The position numbers and the translations under genes are program-made. The notes under the pieces were generated by a model. It was not told the origin of the DNA and did no database searches. It saw nothing but the letters and a program-made list of their open reading frames with translations. 36,404 nucleotides of DNA from Methylobacterium sp. W2. GTDB lineage: Bacteria > Pseudomonadota > Alphaproteobacteria > Rhizobiales > Beijerinckiaceae. The stretch's first letter is position 1. Every line of letters begins with the position of its first letter. Shown one piece after another: positions 5,722 to 14,151 of the stretch. The stretch is taken from contig NZ_VMOA01000054.1 in the NCBI RefSeq assembly GCF_020662345.1, positions 1 through 36,404 of the forward strand, given 5' to 3'.

Positions 5722-7410
5722 ATGTCCATCGTTTTTCCGGCAGCCCTGCGCTTCGTCGCGGCGTGCGCCATCGCCTGGGCGGGCTTGTCCGGCGCGGTCC
5801 TGTCCCATGAGGGCCATTCCCACGGAGACGAGGCCCCTGCCCTGCCCGTTGCGGCGGCGGCGCCGCGCGCCGAGGCGAAGTCGGAGCGCTACGAACTCGT
5901 CGCCACCGTGCAGGGCCACGATCTCGTCTTCTATCTCGACACGTTCGAGACCAATGCGCCGGTCACCGACGCCACCCTCGCCCTCTCGACGCCGGACGGG
6001 CGCAGGAAGGCCGAGCTCCAGGCCGATGGCAGCTACCGGCTCCCGGCGCCCTGGCTGGAGGAATCCGAGCACCACGACCTCCTCGTCGCGGTGACGGCGG
6101 AGGGCAGCACCGACATCCTTTCCCTCGATCTCGACCTGCCGGCCGCCAAAGCCGCGGCGGCGACGTCCGAGTCGGCGACCGCCGCCTCGTTGGTCGAACG
6201 CCTGACCCACCAGCCGCCCTCCGTCACCGCCGCCGGGGGCTTCCTGCTCGGCCTCGGCGCCGTCGTCCTGTTCCGGCGTCGGCGCACGATTCCCATCGTC
6301 GTCGTCCTGGCGGTCACGGCGACGATCGTGCTGGGCAGCGCCGCCCTCGCCCATGAAGGCCACGATGCCGCGCCCGCCGAGGGGGGGATGATGGCGAGCC
6401 CTCCCTCCGGCGGCGCCGACCGGGCCAGACGCCTGGGCGACGGATCGATCTTCGTGCCCAAATCCCTGCAGCGGCTTCTCGTCCTGCGCACCGCCGTGAC
6501 GGCGACGGAGAGCGTGGCCCGCACCGTGGCCCTGCCCGGCCGGGTCATCGCCGATCCCAATGCCAGCGGCGTGGTGCAATCCTCCGTGGGCGGCCGTCTG
6601 GCCCCTCCGGCGAACGGCTTCCCGCGTCTGGGAACCCGCGTGACCCGCGGCGAAGTGCTCGCCACCGTCACCCCGCCGGTCCAGGCCGTGGACGTCTCCG
6701 ACATGCGCCAGCGCCAGGGCGAACTCGACCAGCAGATCGCGATCCTCGACCGGCGCGTGATCCGGTTCGAGCGTCTGGCGGGGACCGGCGCCGTGGCCCA
6801 GACCCAGCTCGACGATGCCCGCTCCGAACGCGACGGGCTCAAAGACCGTCGCGCCGCCCTCGACACGGTCCGCGGCTCGCCCGAGGCCCTGGTCGCGCCG
6901 GTGAACGGGGTCATCGCCGAGGCGAGCGCCACGGCGGGCGCCATGGCCGCCCCCGGCACCGTCGTCTTCCGCATCGTCGATCCGGGCAAACTCTGGGTCG
7001 AGGCGCTGAGCTTCGAGGCCCTGGCCCCCGAGGGCGCGGCGACGGCGCGGCTCGGGGACGGGCGCGGCATGGCGCTGACCTATCGCGGGGCCGGTCTCGC
7101 CGACCGCAACCAGGCCGTGCCGGTGCAATTCGCGGTGGCGGGCGATCCGGCTGGCCTGCGGCTCGGCCAGTTCGTCACTGTCCACGCCCCCTTGACGGGG
7201 GAGCGGACCGGTCTCGCGGTGCCGCGCTCCGGCATCCTGCGGGCGGAGGGCGGCAGCGTCGTCTACGAGCATGTCGGCGCCGAGCGCTTCGTGGCGCGCA
7301 CCGTCCGCACCGATCCCGTCGACGCCGAACGCACGCTCATTGCCGGCGGTCTGGAGCCGGGACGGCGCGTCGTCGTCCAGGGCGCCGAACTCCTCGACCA
7401 GATCCGCTGA
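5722..7410 (+). CDS. Heavy-metal RND efflux periplasmic adaptor (CzcB/CusB family), extended
   Basis: Membrane-fusion subunit linking the inner-membrane RND pump to an outer-membrane channel. At 562 residues it is well above the ~400 usual for the family. Residues 7-27 are a hydrophobic signal/anchor followed by HEGHSHG (29-35). A predicted beta-rich module spans about 55-140, with hydrophobic segments at about 168-185 and 190-209. A second His motif HEGHD (211-215) opens the canonical adaptor: barrel-sandwich/lipoyl halves around VQSSVGGRLAPPANG and EALVAPVNGVIAEAS, a helical hairpin at 323-385, then beta-barrel (LWVEALSFEAL) and membrane-proximal region (GLAVPRSGIL). The start thus looks like an extra exported module fused before a second export signal. 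It lies 11 bases before the pump gene. Confidence 0.85.
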   Translation: MSIVFPAALRFVAACAIAWAGLSGAVLSHEGHSHGDEAPALPVAAAAPRAEAKSERYELVATVQGHDLVFYLDTFETNAPVTDATLALSTPDGRRKAELQADGSYRLPAPWLEESEHHDLLVAVTAEGSTDILSLDLDLPAAKAAAATSESATAASLVERLTHQPPSVTAAGGFLLGLGAVVLFRRRRTIPIVVVLAVTATIVLGSAALAHEGHDAAPAEGGMMASPPSGGADRARRLGDGSIFVPKSLQRLLVLRTAVTATESVARTVALPGRVIADPNASGVVQSSVGGRLAPPANGFPRLGTRVTRGEVLATVTPPVQAVDVSDMRQRQGELDQQIAILDRRVIRFERLAGTGAVAQTQLDDARSERDGLKDRRAALDTVRGSPEALVAPVNGVIAEASATAGAMAAPGTVVFRIVDPGKLWVEALSFEALAPEGAATARLGDGRGMALTYRGAGLADRNQAVPVQFAVAGDPAGLRLGQFVTVHAPLTGERTGLAVPRSGILRAEGGSVVYEHVGAERFVARTVRTDPVDAERTLIAGGLEPGRRVVVQGAELLDQIR

Positions 7411-7421
7411 GGAGAGAGCTC

Positions 7422-10400
7422 ATGTTCGGCCTCATCGTCGCGCAATCCCTGCGCAACCGCCTGCTCGTCGTGGCGCTCGCCTTCGCCCTGGTCCTCACCG
7501 GCGCGCTGTCCCTCGCGCGCCTGCCCGTCGACGTGCTCCCCGACCTCAACCGGCCCACGGTCACGATCCTGACCGAGGCCGAGGGCTTTGCTCCCACGGA
7601 GGTGGAGCAGCGGGTGACCTACCCGATCGAGACCCGCATGAACGGCCTGCCCGGCGTCAGCCGGGTGCGCTCGGTCTCCGGCATCGGCCTGTCCATCGTC
7701 ACGGTAGAGTTCGAGTGGGACACCGACCTGTTCCGCGACCGGCAGTTCGTCAACGAGAGGCTGGCGCTGGCGCGCTCGGAACTGCCGCCCAACGTGGTGC
7801 CGCAGATGGGGCCGGTCTCGTCGATCATGGGCGGCATCCTGCTCGTCGCCGTCACGTCGAAGACCGCGACCCCGATGCAGGTGCGCGAGACCGCCGATTT
7901 CACCCTGCGCCCGCGCCTGCTCTCCATCCCCGGCGTGGCGCAGGTCATCCCCATCGGCGGCGAGGTGCGTCAGTTCCGGGTCGCGCCCAATCCCGCCGCC
8001 ATGCGGGCGCTCGACGTCAGCGACGAGGCTCTGGCCCGTGCCCTCCAGAATTACGGCGGCAATGCCGGCGGCGGCTATTCCGAGGCCGGCGGGCGCGAGG
8101 TCCTGATCCGGGCGCTCGGCCGCACCACCGATCTCGACGACCTGCGCAATCTCGTCGTCACGACGCCGGGCGGTCCGGTCTACCTGCGGCAGGTCGCCGA
8201 GATCGCCTTCGGGGCCCGGCCCAAGCGCGGTGACGGCGGCTTCATGGGCCAGCCCGCCGTGGTGGTCTCCATCGAGAAGCAGCCGGGCATCGACACCGTG
8301 CGCCTGACCCGCGAGGTCGAGGCGGCGCTCAAGGAGATCGGCCCCTCCCTGCCGCACGGGATCGAGGCCGGCAGCGTCCTGTTCCGGCAGGCGGATTTCA
8401 TCGAGACGTCGCTTCGCAACGTGATCACGGTGCTGATCGAGGCTGTGGCCGTGGTGGCCGTGGTGCTGTTCGCTTTCCTGATGAACGTGCGGACCACGCT
8501 GATCTCGCTCGCCGCCATCCCCGTCTCGATCCTCGCCACCGCCACGGTGTTTTCGCTGCTTGGCCTCTCGATCAACACGATGACGCTCGGCGGCCTCGCC
8601 ATCGCCATCGGCGAATTGGTGGACGACGCCGTTGTCGACGTGGAGAACATCCTGCGGCGCCTGCGCGACAACCGGGCGGAGGGCTTGCGGGCGGAGGGCT
8701 CGCCCCGCTCGTCCTTCGCGGTGATCGTGGACGCCTCGAACGAGGTGCGCTCCGGCATCGTCTACGCCACCATCATCATCTGCCTCGTCTTCGTGCCGCT
8801 CTTCGCCCTGTCGGGCATTGAGGGCCGGCTGTTCGCGCCCTTGGGCCAAGCCTACATCATCGCCATCCTGTCGAGTCTCGTGGTGTCGCTGACCCTGACG
8901 CCCGCCCTCTCCTCCTGGCTGCTCCCCGGCCTCAAGAGCCTCGACCATCCCGAGAGCCGGCTGATCCGCGGCCTCAAGCGCGCCAACGGGCGCCTCGTGG
9001 AGACGGCCTTCGCTCATCAGCGCCTCGCCATCGTTTGTGCGATCGTCGCGGTGGCTGCCGCCGGCTACGGCGCGGGCCGGTTGCCCCGCGCCTTCCTCCC
9101 GACCTTCAACGAGGGCTCGTTCACGGTCACCACCACCTTCACCCCCGGCATCTCGCTTGCCGAATCCGCCCGCGTCGGCGCCATCGCCGAGCGCCTGCTC
9201 CTAGACATTCCCGACGTGGACAAGGTCGGGCGCCGCACCGGACGCGCCGAGCTCGACGAGCATGCCGAGGGCGTCCATTCCACCGATCTGGAGATCCGCC
9301 TGAAGCCCGGCGGGCGCGAACGCCTGGCCATCGTCGCCGACATCAGGGGGCGGCTGTCCGTTCTTCCGGTCACGGTGAATGTCGGCCAGCCGATCTCGCA
9401 CCGGCTCGACCACATGCTCTCCGGCGTCCGCGCCGAGATCGCCCTGAAGCTGTTCGGCGAGGATCTCGACGCCTTGCGTCGCACTGCCGAATCCCTGCGC
9501 GAGACCCTGTCGGGCATTCCCGGCGTCGCCGATCTCCAGGTCGAGCGGCAGGTGCGCGTGCCACAGATCGAGATACGGGTCGATCCGGCCAAGGCGGCGC
9601 TCTACGGCGTTTCCCCCGCCACAGTGGTGGAGACGGTGGGGAACCTTGCCAACGGCCGCGTGGTCTCGACCCTGGTGGACGGCCTGCGCCGCTTCGACGT
9701 GGTCCTGCGCCTGCCCGAGAGCGGCCGGTCCATGGTCGCCCTGCGCGACCTCCTCATCGAGACGCCGTCGGGCTGGGTGCCCGCCCATGCCCTGGCCGAC
9801 ATCGCCGAGCGCGACGGGCCCAACCAGATCCTGCGCGAGAACGGCCGCCGCCGCATCGTGGTCCAGGCCAACACCGTGCCGGGCTCCGACGGCTCGAAGG
9901 TCGCTGCCGCCATCGTGCAGGCCCTGGCACGGACGACGCTGCCGGAGGGAATCAGCGCCCGCCTCGAAGGTGCGTTCGAGGCGCAGGGGGAGGCGACCCG
10001 CCGGATCGGGCTCCTCGGCCTCGTCTCCTTCGCCCTGGTCTTCGCGCTGCTGGCGAGCCGCTACCGCTCCGGCGTGCTGGCCCTCATCGTCATGGGCAAC
10101 GTGCCGCTCGCCCTCATCGGCAGCGTCATCGCCCTCACCATCGCCGGCCTGCCGCTCTCGGTGGCCTCGATGATCGGCTTCGTGACGCTCACCGGCATCG
10201 TCGCCCGCAACGGCATCCTGAAGATCAGCCACGTGCTGAATCTCGGCCTCAGCGAGGGCCTGCCCTTCGGACCCGCCCTGGTCCTGCGGGCGAGCAACGA
10301 GCGCCTCGTGCCGGTGCTGATGACGGCGCTGGCCGCAGGCATCGCCCTGGTGCCGCTGCTGGTCGACGGGACCGCGCCGGGCAAGGAGATCCTCCACCCC

Positions 10401-10577
10401 GTGGCCGTGACGATCTTCGGCGGCCTCATCAGCGCGACGCTCCTCGACGCCGTGCTGACGCCGGTCCTGATGCTGCGCTTCGGCGGACCCGCCTTCGCCC
10501 GCCTGCGCGAGGCGCAGGGCGACGAAACCCCCTCCCTGGTGGCGGGGGCACTGCCCTCCCCGCCCGCAACCTTCTGA
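7422..10577 (+). CDS. Heavy-metal efflux RND pump (CzcA/CusA family)
   Basis: Inner-membrane proton-driven transporter of 1051 residues, the normal family length. The N-terminal helix starts after a short cytoplasmic tail (NRLLVVALAFALVLTGALSLARLPVDVLPDLN). Family signatures include YPIETRMNGLPGVSRVRS (67-84) and the TM4 proton-relay/selectivity motif AIGELVDDAVVDVEN (395-409, Asp401/Asp402, Glu408). This differs from DFGxxVDGAVVxVEN of CzcA and AIGxMVDAAIVMxEN of CusA. After FNEGSFTVT (562-570) the methionine expected for the CusA Cu/Ag site is not evident, so copper/silver specificity is doubtful and the substrate unknown. Start ATG 7422 has GGAGAG upstream. No CzcC/CusC outer-membrane factor gene is adjacent. 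Confidence 0.93.
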   Translation: MFGLIVAQSLRNRLLVVALAFALVLTGALSLARLPVDVLPDLNRPTVTILTEAEGFAPTEVEQRVTYPIETRMNGLPGVSRVRSVSGIGLSIVTVEFEWDTDLFRDRQFVNERLALARSELPPNVVPQMGPVSSIMGGILLVAVTSKTATPMQVRETADFTLRPRLLSIPGVAQVIPIGGEVRQFRVAPNPAAMRALDVSDEALARALQNYGGNAGGGYSEAGGREVLIRALGRTTDLDDLRNLVVTTPGGPVYLRQVAEIAFGARPKRGDGGFMGQPAVVVSIEKQPGIDTVRLTREVEAALKEIGPSLPHGIEAGSVLFRQADFIETSLRNVITVLIEAVAVVAVVLFAFLMNVRTTLISLAAIPVSILATATVFSLLGLSINTMTLGGLAIAIGELVDDAVVDVENILRRLRDNRAEGLRAEGSPRSSFAVIVDASNEVRSGIVYATIIICLVFVPLFALSGIEGRLFAPLGQAYIIAILSSLVVSLTLTPALSSWLLPGLKSLDHPESRLIRGLKRANGRLVETAFAHQRLAIVCAIVAVAAAGYGAGRLPRAFLPTFNEGSFTVTTTFTPGISLAESARVGAIAERLLLDIPDVDKVGRRTGRAELDEHAEGVHSTDLEIRLKPGGRERLAIVADIRGRLSVLPVTVNVGQPISHRLDHMLSGVRAEIALKLFGEDLDALRRTAESLRETLSGIPGVADLQVERQVRVPQIEIRVDPAKAALYGVSPATVVETVGNLANGRVVSTLVDGLRRFDVVLRLPESGRSMVALRDLLIETPSGWVPAHALADIAERDGPNQILRENGRRRIVVQANTVPGSDGSKVAAAIVQALARTTLPEGISARLEGAFEAQGEATRRIGLLGLVSFALVFALLASRYRSGVLALIVMGNVPLALIGSVIALTIAGLPLSVASMIGFVTLTGIVARNGILKISHVLNLGLSEGLPFGPALVLRASNERLVPVLMTALAAGIALVPLLVDGTAPGKEILHPVAVTIFGGLISATLLDAVLTPVLMLRFGGPAFARLREAQGDETPSLVAGALPSPPATF

Positions 10578-10592
10578 CGACAGGAAACTCGA

Positions 10593-11018
10593 ATGACGAA
10601 GACAGCCCTCCCCGCGATCCTGGCCGCGATCCTGGCTCTGCCCCTCGCCTCCCCGGTCCTCGCGGCCGCCGAGCACCGCCACGAGGACGGCACCACCCAT
10701 TCCCACAGCCATGACGACGGGCCGAAGACGCCGACGAAGGGCAAGGCCGCCGACACCCCGGCGACCCGTGCTTTCAAGGAAGCGAGCATGCGCATGCACG
10801 GCGACATGGAGATCCGCTATTCCGGCGACGTCGACCGCGATTTCGCCGCCGGCATGATCCCGCATCACAAGGGCGCCCTGGCCATGGCCAAGGTCGCGCT
10901 TCAGTATTCGAAGGATCCGGAGGTCCGCTCCCTGGCCGAGGCCATCGTCAAGGCACAGGAAGCCGAGATCGCGCAGATGGAGGCGATCCTGAAGCGCACC
11001 GATCCTGCCAAAAAGTGA
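10593..11018 (+). CDS. Exported DUF305 protein with His-rich N-terminus
   Basis: A 141-residue periplasmic protein: signal peptide 1-25 (ending VLAAA), a His-rich stretch HRHEDGTTHSHSHDD at 28-42, and a DUF305 four-helix domain with signature MIPHHKGALAM (88-98) plus an earlier Met/His pair (MRMHGDME). DUF305 proteins such as cyanobacterial CopM bind copper and often accompany metal-resistance genes. It lies 15 bases after the RND pump, last in the operon, so a periplasmic metal-binding role with the pump is likely. The metal is not determined by sequence. Confidence 0.85.
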   Translation: MTKTALPAILAAILALPLASPVLAAAEHRHEDGTTHSHSHDDGPKTPTKGKAADTPATRAFKEASMRMHGDMEIRYSGDVDRDFAAGMIPHHKGALAMAKVALQYSKDPEVRSLAEAIVKAQEAEIAQMEAILKRTDPAKK

Positions 11019-11036
11019 GGTCTGCCCCGTGCGGCG

Positions 11037-11384
11037 TCAGGCGCGGCGGCTTCTCCGCCTGTCGCGCTCGTCGTCCAGGGCCGCCGGAACGCCGCTGAGC
11101 ACACGCAACGGATGCGTGTGGACCGGGCGAAACGTCCGGGGCATCGGGCCGCAGCCGATACAGACCGCGTAGGTCCAGCGCAGCCAAAGACTGGTGTTCT
11201 CCCGGTCGATCTTGTCCTGGCGCTTTCGCGCCTCGGCGATGGCGGCCCTGACCTCGGCCGCCCGCTCCTCGCTGACGGCCTCCCGTTGCCGGGCCGTAAC
11301 GGTCGGCTGGTTCTGCCCCGGCTGAGCGCCGCAGGGCGACGAAAGAATGCTCAAACCCGCAAATAACCCTAAGATCAATCGCAT
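11037..11384 (-). CDS. Small exported protein with a CxxC motif, unknown function
   Basis: A 115-residue protein. GGAGG upstream of ATG 11384 makes this start convincing. A signal peptide covers residues 1-20 (LILGLFAGLSILSSPCGA). Then come a charged helical segment at 30-62 (VSEERAAEVRAAIAEARKR), the pair Cys75/Cys78 in VCIGCGP, and a His/Arg-rich tail with VHTHP. It converges on the DUF305 gene, 18 bases away. CxxC plus HxH could bind metal or form a disulphide, but no family is recognised and no heme role is claimed. Confidence 0.6.
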   Translation of the reverse strand: MRLILGLFAGLSILSSPCGAQPGQNQPTVTARQREAVSEERAAEVRAAIAEARKRQDKIDRENTSLWLRWTYAVCIGCGPMPRTFRPVHTHPLRVLSGVPAALDDERDRRRSRRA

Positions 11385-11596
11385 GCGTGCCTCCGAAATC
11401 GCAGAAGGCATTCCCCGTTTTCGCAAGGCTACGGACAAGACGGGTGGAAAGTTTCAGGCTCCTCCGCCCCGTGGAAACTGGGGACGATCGCCTCGTCTTC
11501 CGGACGGCACTTCGGGATGGGAGTGAGAAGAGGGGATCAGCCGGTCCCGTTCGTCATCGTCAGGTCGCGCCTCGGACCGACGCATGACACGGCTAT

Positions 11597-13141
11597 CTAG
11601 ACCACCAGCACATCCGCGAAGGTCAGCGCCGCCTTCGTGTCGATCACCGCGATGGCGAGGGCCGTACCGGCCCCGCTCCCATCGGCATCGTAGGAGAGGA
11701 GGCCCGTGTCGCGGTCGTAGAGAACGCGGTCATCCGCATCGAGCGACCCCGATGCGACATCCTTGAACGACGCCTCCGACAGGGGACCGGCCGTCAGTCC
11801 GGCGAAGACGTTGGCCGAGAGTGCGATCACGTCGTCGGCGAGGGAGAAGTCGCGGATATGGTCGGTGTTGGCGGTGCCGGCCTTGGTCCGGAACAGGAAC
11901 GTGTCTTCGCCCGCCCCACCCGTCAGCACGTCGTTTCCCGCTCCGCCCGTCAGCATGTTGCTGCTGCCATTGCCGGTGATGACGTTGGCGCGGGCATTGC
12001 CGATGCCGTCCAGCGCCTCCGTGCCGAGAAGCTTCAAGTTCTCGACATAGGTTCCGAGGCGATGGCTGGCCGAACTCAGCACCCGGTCCGTCCCGCTCCC
12101 GGCCGCCTCCTCGATCGTGTCGAGGCCATCCGTCACATAGGTGTCGTTGCCGAGGCCGCCGCTCATGCGGTCGGATCCCTGTCCACCGTCGAGCCGGTTG
12201 GCGCCGTCGTTGCCGATGAGGATGTCGTCGCCCGACCCGCCCCTCGCCGTCTCGATGGAGACGCCGTTGGCGATGGTCACGCCGCCGGTCAGGGTTTCCG
12301 AGGTGGAGAGCCAGCCCCCTCCCCCGATCTCGGCCTTCAGGGTCGCCGCGCGCAGGTCGATCTTGGCCGCGCTCGATCCATCATAGGCGATCGTGTCGGA
12401 GCCGCCGGTATCCCAGATCGTGGTGTAGCCGCGATTGGCGTCGACATCGTCGCTGAAGCGGTAGACGTCGTTGCCGGTGTTGTGGGCACGGGCGCCGTAG
12501 AGATGCTGCAAAGCCGCGATGTCGATGGCGCCGAAGGAGCCCGGCTGGGCGTTGAGCGCGGTGTTCTCGTCGGGCTCGGGGGTGAACGGGTTGTCCTCGC
12601 CCCAGAATGCGAAAGTGTAGCCCATCACCGTATAGATCTGGGAATTGAGATTGCCGGTGCCGAAATCGCCCGGCTTGACGACGCCCGGCAGCTTGCCGTT
12701 CTCTCCGTCATGGGGGTGGCCGAGGCCCAGGCTGTGACCGATCTCGTGGATCCAGGTTTCGGAATAGGTGCCGAGGCGAACCACGTCGGCGGCCCCTTTC
12801 ACACTGTCCGGGTTGATGCCCACCGCGGTTTCCAGCGAGGTCACGCCCGGGGAGGGCGTACCGGATTCGCCGCCTCCGCCCACATCGAGACGCTGGATCA
12901 GCTGAGCCTGCTCCACCGTCCCCTCGACGAAATCGACCGCCGCGAAGCCGCTGACGTTGTCGTAGATCTCTTTGTAGAACGCCTTCCAATCGCCTTCGTC
13001 GAAATCATCGATCCCGTTCGCATCGATGTCCTGCGCCTTGAACCCGTAGGTCAGGGTCGCGGCGTTCCAGGCCCCGCCGATGATGAGGCTGTCCACGACG
13101 GCATTCCCCGTCAGGGCGACGGGTTTGAAGAGGTCGGCCAT
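11597..13141 (-). CDS. Serralysin-like M10 metalloprotease with RTX repeats
   Basis: Secreted zinc metalloprotease, 514 residues, no signal peptide. The zinc/catalytic motif HExxHxxGxxH is intact at residues 132-142 (His132, Glu133, His136, His142), followed by the Met-turn VMGY (172-175). Residues ~215-300 lead into the M10 serralysin C-terminal domain. RTX glycine/aspartate nonapeptides lie at about 300-335 and 387-415 (GGSGDDILIGNDG, GGAGNDVLTGGAG). The extreme C-terminus (TFADVLVV) is hydrophobic, as expected of a type I secretion signal. No dedicated ABC/MFP/inhibitor genes are adjacent, so export must use a transporter encoded elsewhere. Start ATG 13141 has only a weak ribosome site. 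Confidence 0.9.
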   Translation of the reverse strand: MADLFKPVALTGNAVVDSLIIGGAWNAATLTYGFKAQDIDANGIDDFDEGDWKAFYKEIYDNVSGFAAVDFVEGTVEQAQLIQRLDVGGGGESGTPSPGVTSLETAVGINPDSVKGAADVVRLGTYSETWIHEIGHSLGLGHPHDGENGKLPGVVKPGDFGTGNLNSQIYTVMGYTFAFWGEDNPFTPEPDENTALNAQPGSFGAIDIAALQHLYGARAHNTGNDVYRFSDDVDANRGYTTIWDTGGSDTIAYDGSSAAKIDLRAATLKAEIGGGGWLSTSETLTGGVTIANGVSIETARGGSGDDILIGNDGANRLDGGQGSDRMSGGLGNDTYVTDGLDTIEEAAGSGTDRVLSSASHRLGTYVENLKLLGTEALDGIGNARANVITGNGSSNMLTGGAGNDVLTGGAGEDTFLFRTKAGTANTDHIRDFSLADDVIALSANVFAGLTAGPLSEASFKDVASGSLDADDRVLYDRDTGLLSYDADGSGAGTALAIAVIDTKAALTFADVLVV

Positions 13142-13325
13142 GGATCGATCTGTCCCGTGGGGAGAAGAAGCTTGGCCGTTTAATCTGGCCGGGCCAGTCC
13201 CTAATCACGATGGCATGTCATAAACAATTGTTGGTCGCGCCCGTCGGTGGCGAACCGTGCGATGCGGTAGGGGTATGCTTTACAGGGGCTGAGGGAGAAC
13301 CGGCGCAAGTGCGCTAAATCCGCGT

Positions 13326-14111
13326 TCATCCACCCGCAAAGGCGTTCAGCCAGCCGAGCCCGTCCTCGGTTCGGCCACGCGGATTGTACTCGCACCCGAC
13401 CGAACCCGAATATCCGAGCCGGTCGAGTTCGGCGAAGACGAAGGCGTCGTTCACTTCGCCGGTCCCCGGCTCGTGGCGGGCCGGCACGCCGGCGACCTGG
13501 ACATGGCCGATGATCGGCAGCAGGCGGGCCAGCCGCGTGGTCACGTCGCCGTGCAGGATCTGGCAGTGGAAGATGTCGAACTGGAGCTTGAGGTTGGTGA
13601 GACCCTCCGCGCGCAGGTCCGCCACGAGATCGGCTGCGGCCTCGACATCGTCGAGGAAATAGCCCGGCATGGAGCGGCGGTTGATCGGTTCGATCAGAAG
13701 ATCGAGTCCGTGGTGGGCGAGACGTCCGGCGGCGTGGCGCAGGGAGCGGCGATAAGCCTGCCCGGCGCGGCTGTCGCGTCCGTCTGCCAGGCCCGCCATC
13801 ATGTGCAGGCGCGGGCAGCCGGTCGCCAGCGCATAGGCGAGCGCCGTCTCGATCCCGGCGGCCGTCTCGTGGAAGCGGTCAGGCAGAGCGGCGAGGCCCC
13901 GCTCGCCGGTCGTCCAATCGCCCGGCGGCATGTTGAACAGAACGAGGTCGAGCCCGTGCGCGGCGAGTCGCCCGGCGATCGCCTCCGGCGAATGCGCGTA
14001 GGGGAACAGGAACTCCACCGCCGTGAACCCGGCACGGGACGCGGCCTCGAAGCGGTCGAGGAAGGCGTGTTCCGTAAAGAGCAGCGTCAGGTTCGCGGCA
14101 AAGCGCGGCAT
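13326..14111 (-). CDS. Hydroxypyruvate isomerase / 2-oxo-tetronate isomerase family TIM barrel
   Basis: A 261-residue cytoplasmic sugar-isomerase-type TIM barrel, matching Hyi/OtnI length. It starts at ATG 14111 (MPRFAANLTLLFTEH); the open frame extends further but is not family-like. Metal ligands expected for the family are visible: Glu141 in IEPINRRSMPGYF, Asp179 in QFDIFHCQ, Gln205 in HVQVAGVPARHEPGTGE and Glu241 in CEYNPRG. Hyi interconverts hydroxypyruvate and tartronate semialdehyde in glyoxylate metabolism; OtnI acts on 2-oxo-tetronates. Sequence alone does not separate them. No glyoxylate carboligase or reductase gene is next to it. Confidence 0.8.
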   Translation of the reverse strand: MPRFAANLTLLFTEHAFLDRFEAASRAGFTAVEFLFPYAHSPEAIAGRLAAHGLDLVLFNMPPGDWTTGERGLAALPDRFHETAAGIETALAYALATGCPRLHMMAGLADGRDSRAGQAYRRSLRHAAGRLAHHGLDLLIEPINRRSMPGYFLDDVEAAADLVADLRAEGLTNLKLQFDIFHCQILHGDVTTRLARLLPIIGHVQVAGVPARHEPGTGEVNDAFVFAELDRLGYSGSVGCEYNPRGRTEDGLGWLNAFAGG

Positions 14112-14151
14112 GGGAGGGCTCCATCGTGGCAGGTTCCCGTCTGGGACGCCC

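Noticed and set aside
5347..7272. 641-codon minus-strand frame across the adaptor gene
   Set aside because: Gly/Arg/His-rich antisense shadow with no family features; the plus-strand adaptor accounts for the DNA.
7263..9017. 584-codon minus-strand frame under the pump gene
   Set aside because: His/Gln/Gly-rich low-complexity antisense translation; shadow of the RND gene.
9035..10714. 559-codon plus-strand frame overlapping the RND pump
   Set aside because: Arg/Pro/His-rich composition typical of a shifted frame in high-GC DNA; the pump reading is unambiguous in the other frame.
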